A DNA stretch of 64,000 nucleotides, taken from contig NW_005434661.1 of the NCBI RefSeq assembly GCF_000315625.1, forward strand, positions 934,886 to 998,885, given 5' to 3'. Below the pieces are notes generated by a model, which saw only the letters and a list, made by a program, of their open reading frames with translations, was not told the origin of the DNA and made no database searches. This document shows positions 30,523-41,858 of this stretch, piece by piece (position 1 is the stretch's first letter; each line of letters starts with the position of its first letter). The position numbers and the translations under genes were made by a program. Source of the DNA: Guillardia theta CCMP2712 (taxonomy: Eukaryota > Cryptophyceae > Pyrenomonadales > Geminigeraceae).

Positions 30523-33278
30523 ATGGCAGGCAAGAGGGCGACAGCCATGGCGATGCTGGGGTTGGAAGAAGAGCAGCTGCAGGAGGAGCAGAAAGTCAGA
30601 AGCCGACTGGAAAGGCTGAAGCAACTCAAGGAAGGAGGAGTCTTCACCACGGAAGAGTATGAGAACAAGGTGCAGGAGACGACAGGGGTGAAAGTCGAGC
30701 AGGTGGATGAGTTTCTCAAGGCGAAGCGAAGGGAGAAAGAAGACCTCGAAGAGGAAATTAGCTTAACAGTCAAGGAGTTGGACGATATCGAGGCTGGCAT
30801 CTACCCCCTTCCAAGAGGATTGACGGAAGAAATACTGTCTAGCAAATACTTTCAAGAAGTCTGCAAGGCGTATGGTACGAGCTGTCGGGATCTTTGCGAT
30901 GCAGAATTGAAACGAGCAGAGTACGAACGTTTGTTGAGAATATGGGGAAAGAAACGAATAAGTGACGAAAAGTTCGCGCTCAAGGTACAGACACTTTTAA
31001 ACTGCGGAACAGAATCTGCAGAAACAGTTCTCAAGGGAATGTTGCTCTCCAAGGAAGAATTGATTCAGAAGGTATTGGAGTCCACAAGAGCATCATTCCA
31101 AAAAGAAATTCAGAAGGACGAAAATCTACAGAGATCGAACCAGAAGAGAGACGAATTCTTGCGAGGCTTTCAAAGCAAGATTGATGCTGCGATAAAGAAA
31201 GAGAGAACCAAGGCAGAGCAAACTGTCAATCGGAAACGAGCGGTCCTCGAGCAGTTGCTGGTAGATCGAGGTATTCCATCATCTTGCATCATCTTTCCTG
31301 GACTGATCTACTTCTAGCCATTCAAGATCAAGTTTCCACCATGCTCGACCACAGCGATCACATCGACCGATGCCCTTCTCCTGTCTTGAAGAAAACTTCT
31401 CAACTCACCACTGGCCTCGTGCCAAAGTTCCTGGCTGCGGTGGAGAGGAAACGATTGTTTCTCAAAGGCATCCAAGACAGAGCAAGGTCTCCTACATGCA
31501 GAACAAGTGGAATTCCAAGCACTCACCTTGAAAGGATGAATGCTGTGAAAGAAAGGAGGGAACGAATGGAAGAAATCAGAAGCTCTGAAATACGCAGAAA
31601 GCAGGAATCGAAATTGCGAACTGCAGATGAGGCGCTCAGAAAGCTGGCTTTGAAAAACGAGGAAAGAATCAAGATGTCACACTTCAAAGAAGCTGAAAAC
31701 CAAGCCAAGAAAGCGAAACTGAGGTTTGCATACCAGCACAAGCTATCATCTCACATTTGATTGAACAAAGGATTGAAGACAATCATCGTCAGAATTACAT
31801 AATGAACAAGATTAAAGACAACGACTCAAGAATCTCAGAGTAAGTAACTTCTCAACCTTGCATCGATGTGCTTTTGATTGATTTTTTCAGAATGAATTTT
31901 TTGAAAGCCAGGAAGCAAGTAGAGATAGCGAATATACAAGCCGAATTGAGGCAGCAGGAGAAGGTCTTGGATGAGCTCATTGCACGAGCTCGGCTTCAAA
32001 CAGGATATGATGTACCGAGTTCGTTTCTTCTTAAAGTTCCAACCTGATCAGCTAGGCAGCAAGTAAAGAGCTTCGTGGAGAAGAAGGGAATCACTCTCGA
32101 CGCAGAGAGGTTGCAAAGCATGATACTGAATCAGACGAGACGGCTGGTAAGATCGTCTGCAGTGAGATGACTTCTGACTGCATGAAGTTTACGGAAGTTG
32201 GCTCCATTTCGCCTCCCAAGATAGATGTAATTTTTTCATTGTTTGTGTCACGCGTCTTGATCGTTGATAGTATGCTCCTCCGAAGCCGAAGCTCTCTACA
32301 TGCATGAGACCCAAGAGTGCTCCGACAGGTTCTCGACCTCCTGCTTCCCTCAGAGCTCAAACATCACAGGCCACAAGGTTGCCGACCTCCGTACAAGAGA
32401 AGCGGCTGAGCCAGAAAGATCTCGCAGACCTGCGACGGCCTTGAAGCAGTAAGACCTGCGAGAGACAAGAAGTTTGTTGACGGGTCTGCTCCTGTTGAAG
32501 GGCTCCAAGCAAAACCCCGAAGAAGTTTTATTGGAGACGAGACCCGCTGCGAATCTCATCACCTGTTAAGGTAAGCGTCATAGTGATTTTAGAACCTGCT
32601 CGAGATGTTACCTGTGTGCACAATCAGCCCGAGTCAGCCGCAAATCTAGACGAGTAAGTTATGAGGTCAAAGTGACGTCAATGGCTGAAATTAAGAGCAG
32701 CAGGACTCAAGGGAATGCCTGGACGCAGGAAGAGAATCTAGAAGCTTTAAAACGACAGTCAGGAAGAGCGCTGTACTTGGAAGTCGTAAAAGAGCAGGTT
32801 GCCTCGAAGAGTTTGAATTGCAGTTGGATTTCTAAAGCTTCGTTGTAGCAACTGGAACAGAGGAGGAAGGAAGCCTTGCACTACGTGAAAGCCAATCGTA
32901 GGAAGGACCTGGAGAGGTGAAGGAGGTTTGTAGTGTTTTGTTGGGTTAGTCTGGAACAGAACGCTTGCGGAAGAACGGATGCAGGCATCGGAACGGATCA
33001 TGCACTTAGCGACACAGAAAGAAATTGAAATCCTGCAGGTAAGCAATTAACAGCAGGTTTGCCATCATCACACGATCCTCAGGAAATGCTGAAACTAGCG
33101 GATGAGACCCATCAAGAACTTCAAGAGCACAACCACCCATCGGACATACAAGAGATCACAGGGGAATGTCACGCCCAGGCAGAACGATAGTTCTGTATCT
33201 GACCCCTGCAGAAACAAAGAAAGAGCAATCTATGAAGCACTCAAAAGATGGAGCCAACTGAAGCAGCAACTTGCGTGA
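30523..33278 (+). CDS. Long coiled-coil protein with SHOCT-like N-terminus, multi-exon
   Basis: The first ATG in frame is at 30523 (MAGKRATAMAMLGLEEEQLQ). RLERLKQLKEGGVFTTEEYE resembles the SHOCT/oligomerisation helix pair. The rest is mostly charged helix. Exon 1 ends in EQLLVDR with a donor at 31271; the 47-nt intron (31271-31317) joins AIQDQVSTMLDHSDH in phase. Later coding pieces include RIEDNHRQNYIMNKIKDND (about 31770), MNFLKARKQVEIANIQAEL (about 31892), VKSFVEKKGITLDAERLQ (32066), LAEERMQASERIMHLATQKE (about 32963) and ERAIYEALKRWSQLKQQLA, stop at 33276-33278. Between 31740 and 31770 the frame changes without an obvious intron. It could be an axonemal or cytoskeletal protein; no specific family recognised. 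Confidence 0.5.
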
Positions 33279-33371
33279 GATCAGAGATCTTTCCTTTACT
33301 TTCTTTCAACTCCTAGTCTGTCAGCACCGAAAGCATGGCAACATTTTTCTGTATAGTGAATGGAAATTAGC

Positions 33372-33716
33372 TTACATCTTCCAGTTGAGGAAGCGGCAAG
33401 TAACGCAAGAGTTGAGGTTTTGATCGGTGGGCCCTGCAACGGGAGGGAATGTGAGTAACAAGATGCGACCCCGAGGTACAATCTCACCCTCCCAAACGAC
33501 GTCGCTTCCATTGCCAGTGCTGTAGCTGGGGTACTGGAGGTCTTCCACCGAGTTGTTGCAGACGAAGAATCCGCTGTTGTTCACAGTGCATTGGGTGATG
33601 CCTGGGGTGTCCATGCCGGTAATCCCGGCAACGGAGGAGCTGAAGAGCATCGGCGCATTTCTGACAACACTAACGAGCATCCTACATTCAAGAACGAATT
33701 CGTCACAAGAACACAC
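33372..33716 (-). CDS. Hypothetical ORF or terminal exon, low confidence
   Basis: A 114-codon frame rich in Val, Ser, Thr, Asn and Cys (SSSVAGITGMDTPGITQC, GFFVCNNSVEDLQYPS) that ends convergently 94 bp from the coiled-coil gene. A TGAATGTAG acceptor-like site near 33680 could start a last exon at MLVSVVRNAP. The composition looks extracellular, but no family is recognised and no upstream exon could be placed. Confidence 0.3.
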   Translation of the reverse strand: MCSCDEFVLECRMLVSVVRNAPMLFSSSVAGITGMDTPGITQCTVNNSGFFVCNNSVEDLQYPSYSTGNGSDVVWEGEIVPRGRILLLTFPPVAGPTDQNLNSCVTCRFLNWKM

Positions 33717-34912
33717 TTAATCATTATATATTCATCGTCATGCAGACGATTTCGTGTCTTACACATGAACTCATGGAATACCGTACGAGTACTGTATGGA
33801 TTTTGAACCAAATGCCGAAAAACTATCTACAATCTATGTCCCAACAAGCTGTTATTCAGAACAGCCAGCAATAAAATACCTAATACAATCTTTGTAGTGC
33901 TAACAAACAACAAAACGGCATTGGGCACATTTCACAACACGATACTTTCTGCCTATAGTTCTGTAACGATCAGTGTTTCCGAGCAATCGCAGAACAAATT
34001 AGTGTGTTTCGACATTGCTCTTCAGACGAGCATGCATTGAAAAAAAACCCTTGTCGTGTGCCATAATTAACGCCTTACAATACATCAAACTTCGACTACA
34101 TTCTTTTCTTTCCCATTGTTCTTGATCTGCTCATTCCATCCTTACTGCCGAAACTCCTTAGCTTTTGTGCACCTGCTCGGACTCCTCTGAGGCCTTCTTC
34201 ATGTGTAAGAATCTAACTCTTCGCAATCACTTCACGTCTCGATCCTGTCTGCCTCCTGCCCTCCCCGCCCCGCATGTCGTCTGCTTCGTCTCCTGTTCGA
34301 GCCATGGATGCGAAGAGACACGGCTTGTCTGTGGGAAAGATATCAGGGGGTTATTTGCTCTACCCGACCTTTTCCTAGGATACTAGCCTTCTAGTACCCG
34401 GTACTTGTCTGCAATTTCTGAATATCCCACCGGTGGTATTTTCACCACCCTACCTCTGGAGCTGGGCCCGCCTCGCCACCCGGAACCGGTGCGGCGGCCC
34501 ACGATCACCATTCGGAAGGCTTCGGTTCTCCCGCCAATAAAGTTGGCGACCACCCCACCCGCCGTTATCCCAGCATGATCCAGTCATCCCACCCCGTCCT
34601 TCGACCACCGATGGCCACACAGGCATGGCGGGAAGCACAGGGCGATGTAGATGTGAGGGAAGGGCATGGAGTAACGAAGGAAGACAGAGAAGAGAGGCAG
34701 ACAGTAGGCAAGTGGGTAGAAGCCTCACGGAGAGGGACAGGCACAGGAAAGGCACCTAAGAAAATTAAGTTTCAGGACTGCAAAGTGATGTTTCATGATA
34801 CACAAACGATACAAGGGATATGCCTTATGCATCTACCTACTACGAGGTTACTGAGACTGCTTGATGCTGTTCTGATCCAATACACCCTTCCACTGAAGAT
34901 TCACCATGATGA
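33717..34912. other. Intergenic, no gene recognised
   Basis: AT-rich left half, GC-rich block at about 34455-34520 (GGCCCGCC, GGAACCGG), then the 5' flank of the helicase gene. Short ORFs only, none with a recognisable domain. Confidence 0.5.
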
Positions 34913-37273
34913 ATGTCTTGTTCTTACCTAGCACTCGTACTGATTGGACACAGGTTTACAAAAAACATGAATCAGCTGCCCCCGCATGTCCTCGAGAGGA
35001 TCAACGAGAACAGATTAAAGGCTATTGAACGGAAGCGAAAGCTGGAGGAGCAGCGAGCCAAGGATAATGAATTGCATGCAAAGCAGATGGAAAATGTGCA
35101 CGAAGCTCAATCAAAGAAAGCTCGCAAGTCGTCGAAAACGTCTGACTACAGAAAAAAAAACAAGAAAGGGGATGTGGAGTTGCTATCTGATGAGCAGAGG
35201 GCTGTATATGATCAGGTCATGGGCGGCAAAAGCGCCTTTATTACAGGATGTGGTGGTACTGGCAAATCACATTTGATGCATTCAGTCATCTCGGGTCTGC
35301 GTGACAAAGTTGGAAAGAGTGCTGTTGCTGTTACTGCAACAACAGGGATAGCAGCTACACATATTGGAGGCAGCAGTCTACATTCCTTCGCTGGTATCGG
35401 CATTGGCGAAGGATCATTACAGGATCTAGTTAAGAAGGTGAACAATAATCGAAATGCAAGGAAAAGATGGCACGAGACGAAATGTTTGATCATAGACGAA
35501 GTTTCAATGCTCGATGCTGAGCTCTTTGATAAGCTTGAAGGCATCGCTGCGCAAGTACGGAATTCGAAGAAGCCTTTTGGGGGCATTCAACTTCTTCTGG
35601 TATGCATTCTCTCGGTTTTGTTTTTTCAGATTTCAAGTAAAAGCTTGCGAAAGTAATTTTCGTCTTGATAGGTCGGCGATTTCTTGCAGCTTCCACCAGT
35701 TGCTAAGAATGGGAAGCAAGTGATACGATCTTGACTGATATGTTTGCTGCTCAAATCTGAAACAGGTCAAGTTTTGCTTTGAATCTGATGCATGGAACAA
35801 GTGCGTGGATGTTCACGTTGAACTTACCAAGGTTCGAAATTTTCCTTGAACTTGGCTTCTTGAACAATCTTCCTTTCATTCCGAGTCTTGATCTTGACTA
35901 GGTATTCCGTCAGTCTGAGAAAGAATTTGTGGATATGCTGTGAGCCTTTCTGTTTACTGTTATGCTATTCTTGATGTTCAACTGTCAGGAATTCAATTCG
36001 CTGGGGAGTTTGCACACCTGAGATCACAACAAAGCTAAGAGCGACCATGTCTAACAAAATTGATGGTGAGATCAGTGCGACAAAGCTCTACAGCAGGAAT
36101 ATGCAAGTATTCTCGATCTTTTCCAGCTCTGGTTCTTGGCTGATGCGATTAACAGGTAGATGAAATCAACTCTAGAAGCCTTGCTTTACTTAACTCCCAA
36201 ACACTGGTATGTTTTCATTTCATCTCATGAAGCTCCTAGGTGTTACTGGAGCATTATTATCCTCACAATCGCCTGGTTGATCGAATTCTTTTTAACATGC
36301 TGTTTGTCATACAGAAGTTGACAGCTTCAGATTCGGGTGAGCAGCCTTGGCTTGACCAGCTCAAGAAGAATTGTACCCTGGAATGTCTGACAACGCGAGG
36401 AATTGATTGGTATTTTCTAGGCCTCGCTCCAGAGGTTTTGGAATTGAAGGTTGGTGCGCAAGTGATGTTGCTGAAGAATTTAGATACCGAGATGTAAGGA
36501 TATTCCGCTGTCATCTTAGCATGACTCATGCATTCTCCAGGGGCTTGATCAATGGATTGCGAGGTGTCGTAATAGAATTTAGGAAGATAGAAGATCCTGA
36601 AGAAGGCAGGATTGGAACTTTTCCGGTGTGTATGGATGCATGATGCATTTTCTCTGTTTTCTCTTAGAATCGGTCGTAGGTCGTTCGATTTGAAACCACT
36701 TCAATGGACGAGATCGAGGTTGTGATATACCCAGAAGATTTCAACGTCGAAGCAAATGGAGTGGTGAGGGTGCTCTTCTGTCTCTTTCGCTCTTGACGTT
36801 GTTGGCAGGTCATAGCAAGGCGAACTCAAGTCCCCCTTCGTCTAGCGTACGCTATCACGATTCACAAGTGCCAAGGGATGACTTTGTCAAAGGTCTGTGC
36901 GACCTTCACCACGCTCTTTGCTTAGGATTCACTAGATTGGCAAATTACAGGTGGAAATGAGCCTCAAAGACGTGTTCGAGCCTGGTCAGGTCTAGTTTGC
37001 ACTCTCCTTGAAGGAAGAGGTGGACTGACTTGTTCTTTGTCAAGGCTTATGTGGCTCTCTCGAGGGTTTCATCCCTAGATGGTTTGAGGCTCCTCGACTT
37101 CGCTCCCAGCAACGTCCGTGCACATCCTCGGGTACCCGACAAGTCTGCTCTTGCTGCCGTATTGTGATTGATGGGAGCAGGTCATTGAGTTCTATACCAA
37201 GATGCGTAACAAGTCGGATGAGAGCAAGCGGAATAATGGGTCGCGGGTCAATCCTCTCTTCATCGACGATTGA
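34913..37273 (+). CDS. PIF1: PIF1-like DNA helicase, multi-exon
   Basis: Two candidate starts: ATG 34913, or ATG 34967 (MNQLPPHVLERINENRLKA). A basic helical N-terminus leads to SDEQRAVYDQVMGGKSAFIT, Walker A GCGGTGKSHL (35246 on), TATTGIAATHIGG, and Walker B CLIIDEVSMLD (about 35483). Later exons supply VGDFLQLPPV (from 35672), SDAWNKCVDVHVELTK, the motif with VGAQVMLLKNLD, RLAYAITIHKCQGMTLSK (about 36840-36890) and AYVALSRVSSLDGLRLLDF (about 37045), then a short basic tail ending NPLFIDD. These are motifs I to VI of SF1B helicases of the PIF1 family, in order, including the family signature before the QGxT motif. PIF1 enzymes unwind DNA 5'-3' and act at replication forks, telomeres and in mitochondria. 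About ten short introns, mostly near 50 nt, interrupt it. Confidence 0.85.
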
Positions 37274-37793
37274 GACGCCTTGAAAGGGGAAAACATTTCG
37301 ACGGGCGATTTTGATCACAAAATTGTGTAATATGATGCATTTGCGAAATAATATCGCACTTTACTTGCTGATTTCACCTTATGCAATGTAAGACAACATC
37401 GAAGAATGTGTTGACAAGAAAATTTTCATTCCAGCACACATTATGCAAGTGTACAGAAGCAGATAGGGAAGACCGATCTCTTTCACCACAAATGCTTTCG
37501 TTCAGCTTCTCCTCCTCCATTTTACAAGTTGATTCAAATTTCGATTTTGGGATGGTTGACATAAGCTAAGATAGCAAAGGATACTTTCAAAATGTTGGAT
37601 TCTGAATTTCTCTCTACCATCAAAGCGCAAGATCAAATAAGTGATGTACATTCTCTTGGAAGCGTGTGCACTCGTCCCGCATCTGTATGATCTTGTTCCT
37701 TATCTGCTCGACATTCTAGAGTATATCTCTCAGTTGGCTCACACATGCTATGCTTGTATTTCACCGTGGTTTCTAGCAGCACTCTCCCTTTCT
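37274..37793. other. Intergenic, convergent
   Basis: AT-rich. It may contain the last part of the minus-strand gene that follows: a minus-strand frame 37633-37872 is open after a GTGAG donor-like site. No other feature. Confidence 0.4.
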
Positions 37794-39412
37794 TCAGGTC
37801 ATCAGCCCTTTCCCGCGACAATCCAAGGAGCGTCTTCTTCGTTGGGTTCTCACCCGACGTGTCCTGTTGCATCCGGGAGTCACAAGTGTCCTGGTTGCTT
37901 CCTGTTGAGTCGAAGACCCCAGGCTCGCAAAGCTCACCTGCTCCTTGGAAGGCGAGCGTGGGCTTTCGAAGGACTTAGATATGATCTCTGTTATTTCTTT
38001 GTCTGATAGCTCTTCCTCGTTGTAGCCTCCCTTATGAGCATTCGTGAGTCCTCGGGGACAAAGAAAGAGATGTCTGGCTAACAATGTTAGAAGCTTTTGA
38101 AGACTAGGTTGCTCTTCAGAGCTAGACAACGTCAGCAGGTGTTCCAGATGCACTTGCTCTTGAAAGGCAAAGATCACAAGTGCATGGAAGTCGATGAAGT
38201 CGCTAGACTTCTCAGCGCTCTTAGTCGTGTTGTTTTCCTCTGCTTGACCGACATCGGCATCCAATAATCCCTTGAGGTCAACCGAGATGTAGGGAATACG
38301 CTGATAGAACATGAGAGCTATGTTCGCCAATTCCTCTACAACTCCATCGAACCCTCGCATTACGGACACGTTCATCAGCTGATTTATCATCGCTTGCTTG
38401 CTGTATCTGCATCGCTTATCGGCTTGAGAGCTTGCTTGATAGGCATTCATGTTGGGCAGCAGAGCTCCTATCCGACAGAGAAAGCGGCAGATGCCCTTGA
38501 GATCTGAGGATTGATACAGGGCTTTGAGAAGCTTCTCCGCAAACGAGTACGCAGTGAGATGAAAGCCTTGTCCCGCATGCTCACAGTTTGGCCGTGATCT
38601 GCACGTCTGCATAGCTTCACCGTCTACCCACAAGTACGGTTTGTTCGGTCGAAAGGTCCCGATGAACAGTAGGGAGCCTTTCGAGCTAGTTGAGTACTGC
38701 CATGCTTTCTGGCTGACAGAGACCTTGAAGTCCGGGAGAATGTTGGTGATGACAGGAGGCTGCTCGAGGAATTGTCTCTTGTGATCAACAAGGTTTCCTA
38801 TGAAGAACTTGTTCTGAAAGATCACCTCCATCTCAGTGCCGCAGGATTGATTGCGCTGGATGAAGACCACCTGCAAGCTCGTCAGTCTCTACTCTCATGT
38901 GCTGAACTCTGCGCAAATGCCTGTCTGGCCTTGATGGGACATATGATGTTGAAGGCAAGCGCTAGATCATCGAAGGTGGTGACGTCATCAGCTGTCAGCC
39001 TGGCAGTGCGGTAGGAGAGCTCACGCTCTGAGACCACTGCTTCTCTTCTATCGCATCGTATCAGAGCAACGCTTGAGTCCTCTGCTCCAACGGCGTGGAT
39101 TTGCTTGAGGAAGGGAAGGATCGCCTGGTCTAAAGAGACATCGAAATAGTGCTGAATCTTAGGATCGAACAAAACAGAGGAATCTTCGAGATAGCATAGA
39201 ATGAGCATCGTGGGTCGTCTAGAACTCTGTGGGTCTGTAGTTTGATTTCTTGGCGTAGGTTCTTCTGCATTAGTCGGAGGCCAGTCAGATTCACATTCTT
39301 CTTTCACACAACTCAAGATAATTGTGGAATGAATTTCCTCGATGCCAAGGTCTTCATACGTGTTGTCTTCATGCTCCTCACTGCATTCTACTTCGTACGC
39401 AACCCCTGCCAT
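37794..39412 (-). CDS. Hypothetical protein, two-block gene
   Basis: Starts with ATG at 39412 (MAGVAYEVECSEEHEDN). An acidic N-terminus precedes an alternating strand/helix region (RRPTMLILCYLEDSSVLFD, DSSVALIRCDRREAVVSE). At about 38880 the frame changes to a second block with GSLLFIGTFRPNKPYLWVDG, YSFAEKLLKALYQSSDLKGI and CRFLCRIGALLPNMNAYQAS, followed by a helical region. I could not find an in-phase GT-AG pair joining the blocks close to 38880; a donor at GAC|GTCACC with acceptor TTGCAG would work but removes about 120 nt of good-looking coding sequence. Near the C-terminus an in-frame GT-AG segment follows SPSKEQ, so the end is uncertain. No family recognised. Confidence 0.45.
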
Positions 39413-39504
39413 TTTGGGTTAATGATCCAGCAAAGGATCAGCAGGCAACAAATCATTGTAAAATTTACTCACATTTACCGTACTACCAGGCTGTTTCACT
39501 TAAG

Positions 39505-39845
39505 TTTGAGTAAAGGCCGCTGTACGGTCAATTATTCCGACTGTTCGGACTGCCGGGCCAGCCGGGCCGCCGGCCGCCCGGCCGGGCACCATTGCTGCCG
39601 CGCAGTGCCGGACTCCCGCGGGACGCCCTGATGCCATAATATGACGGTACGCTCAGAGCGTTCAACTGAAAACTCCTCACTTTGAGTAAAAGGCACATTC
39701 GGTGCTCCGTACCGCCGTACGCCGCCGGGCCGGGTGGCACGCGGCCCGGCGGCCCGGCACTGCACCGTGAGCCTCCGAGCGCCGGGCTCAGTCAGTCCGT
39801 CCGGTCACGGTGGACCGCCGGTTCAAGTCCGAAGTTAACTGGCCC
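39505..39845. mobile_element. GC-rich dispersed element, copy with pol III-like boxes
   Basis: Starts near TTTGAGTAAAGG, contains very GC-rich words (GGGCCGCCGGCCGCCCGG) and a second TTTGAGTAAA (39681), and ends with GTCCGAAGTTAACTG. Near the end GGCTCAGTCAG followed about 37 nt later by GGTTCAAGTCC (39820-39830) resembles the A and B boxes of tRNA-type promoters. The element at 60337-60690 shares both edges. It sits between the starts of two divergent genes. Confidence 0.45.
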
Positions 39846-39891
39846 GACAGGATAACAAGAAAACCTGAGGAGGGGACGGAGGAGGAGGAGG

Positions 39892-41276
39892 ATGAAGCGA
39901 AGCTGCTTGTGGCTTATCTGGTTGCTACTGACAGTGAGAGGAGACGACGAGCATGCTTCTGTCACTTGTGGTTCTTGTGTCTTCCATGTCTCAGGAGCTG
40001 GTGAACTGACCAGGACGGGAAGCTGTGGAGAGGGTTGTACAGCCTTATCTCTGAGCTCGCGAAAGATTCAGAAGTTTTCAGCGGAAGTTTTCAGAGAGGG
40101 CATGCCGGCACTGACCTATCTTTCACTTAGCAACAACAAGATCTCCAGCCTCCCATCCGGTGTGTTTGATGACCTCAAGAGCTTGACTTATTTATCTCTC
40201 GAGCAAAACAATCTCACCCACGTTCCCGAGAGATTGCTCGGTGACCTGGGAAACCTACAAGTAGTCGTTCTAGACCTCAACCAAATTTCAAGTCTGCCTG
40301 AGAGAGTCTTTCAAGGGCTCTGGCACTTGCAGGCTGTTCTTCTCCAGCATAATCAGCTCACAACGCTCCCGGAAGACATATTCGAGGACCTTAGGGACCT
40401 GAAGCAGATTTGGTTGGCGGGGAACAAACTCTCATTCCTTCCTGCCCGTACGTTCCACGCACTTTCAAACTTGGAGTGGCTTGACCTTGGCGAAAATCGT
40501 TTGTCGTCTGTGTCAGCAGAGATATTGAGAGGACTTTCTCGACTGACGTTCTTGTCACTCTTTGGTAACCAAATTCGCTGTGTTGAATCAGACGCCTTCT
40601 CGAGCCTCAACTGTTCGGTCAACTTGATGGACAATCCGATCGATTGCAAGCATGCTTCATGGTCTTCGAATGTGATCTTGGACGCCGGAGTGAAGCTGTG
40701 TGAGGAAGAGACTATCTGCATCTCTAACGACCGCGGGCAAGTGGGGGAAGAGGTCAAGTCGACGAGAGCAGCGGAGAGATCACTCGGCAAAGATTGCTTC
40801 CTCCATGAGAGCTGGGAGAAAATCTTCGAGCGACTGGTGGACTCGCCCCCAGCTAAGTATGGAGAGTACGTGACAGGTAAGCTCTGCTTTTACCGTTGGT
40901 TGTGCAGCTAATGGCGAGGAAGGTTCACTTGGGCGATTGATAAGAGACAATGTGGAGGAGGTGTGGGTGTGCCAGTATGGCCATCCCTGTGCAGGAGAAG
41001 TCACTGCCAATGACAAGGTAAGCTCAATAGAAAGGTCCTGCCTAGTGTCTGGCTTTGACTCAAGTGAAACAGGAAAGAACTTTTTTGAGGGATGACCAAG
41101 CCTTCTGCTTTGTGTTCAATGAGATCAGGTATGTTCAAGGAGTAGCGAGATAGTTGGTCGTTGTCATGGTTACAGGGGAGGTGGGGGGGGGGCGGGGAGA
41201 ACTTAAAGCAGTTCACTGACCTTACCGCAGTGAAACTTTCCGCCCATGGGGAATTAAGTCAGATCTCGCACTATGA
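39892..41276 (+). CDS. Secreted leucine-rich-repeat protein with Cys-rich C-terminus
   Basis: ATG 39892 opens a signal peptide (MKRSCLWLIWLLLTVRG). A Cys-containing cap (TCGSCVFHVSGAGELTRTGS, CGEGCTALSLSS) is followed by about seven 24-residue LRRs (LTYLSLSNNKISSLPSGVF type) and a C-terminal cap (NPIDCKHASWSS). Splicing a 31-nt intron (40877-40907) joins VTANGEEGSLGRLI in frame to VWVCQYGHPC. The next exon gives ERTFLRDDQAFCFVFNEI. An intron ending at CCGCAG (41230) then leads to ETFRPWGIKSDLAL, stop 41274-41276. There is no obvious membrane anchor. It shares the N-terminal cap with the large LRR gene at 48.4 kb, so the two are paralogues; a binding or recognition role is inferred only from the fold. 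Confidence 0.75.
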
Positions 41277-41323
41277 GATAGAGGAGATGAAGAGATAGGA
41301 TGACAAGTAGAGACTCTTCGGAT

Positions 41324-41342
41324 GGGGGGGGGGGGGGGGGGG
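41324..41342 (+). repeat. Poly(G) run, 19 nt
   Basis: An uninterrupted G19 tract just after the short LRR gene. Another G-rich run (G11 then CGGGG) lies at about 41170-41190 in that gene's last intron. Confidence 0.95.
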
Positions 41343-41675
41343 TGAGGTTCTGGAGGAGGGGACACGAGCTTGGAGCTTGACGAATGGAGTGGACTGCTTG
41401 ACATGCAGGAGAAAGCAGCATGACTGTGTCGAGCATCTCAGCTGGAACACAAGTCAGCAACCCTCACTTGAAAACTTGACAATATCGCCTAATCGTCGAT
41501 TTTTGGTGTCAATTATCGTTATGTTTCCATGCCGAGAATTTGGTTACCGCGGCAGATTGAATAAGCACAGAGGGCTTTCCTCTCTTGTTTGTTGAAGATC
41601 TTGTTTGTACTTTAGTTCTCTGGTCGGACTCAACTTTGGAAGCTTTGCACCGGGGTATTGAATGACCGTGCCATT

Positions 41676-41812
41676 TTTACATTTAACAACGTTAGTTTCA
41701 CATTCAATTGCGTTAGTTTCACATTTAACATGATTAGTTTCACATTCCATTAGCCTTACTTTCACATCCAACATTGTTAGTTTCACATTCAACTGTGTTA
41801 TTTCTACGAAAT
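41676..41812. repeat. 21-bp tandem repeat (GTTAGTTTCACATTCAA type)
   Basis: About six degenerate copies of a 21-bp unit. The period keeps a frame open on the minus strand with a 7-residue repeat (VxCETN). It lies in the 3' flank of the methyltransferase gene and is most likely non-coding. Confidence 0.75.
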
Positions 41813-41858
41813 ACAAAGTGAAAAAATTCCGAAGTTAAGTACCATCACAGTCTGATCT

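Noticed and set aside
39781-39850. Functional tRNA gene
   Set aside because: A- and B-box-like words are present, but I could not fold acceptor, anticodon and T stems into a cloverleaf.
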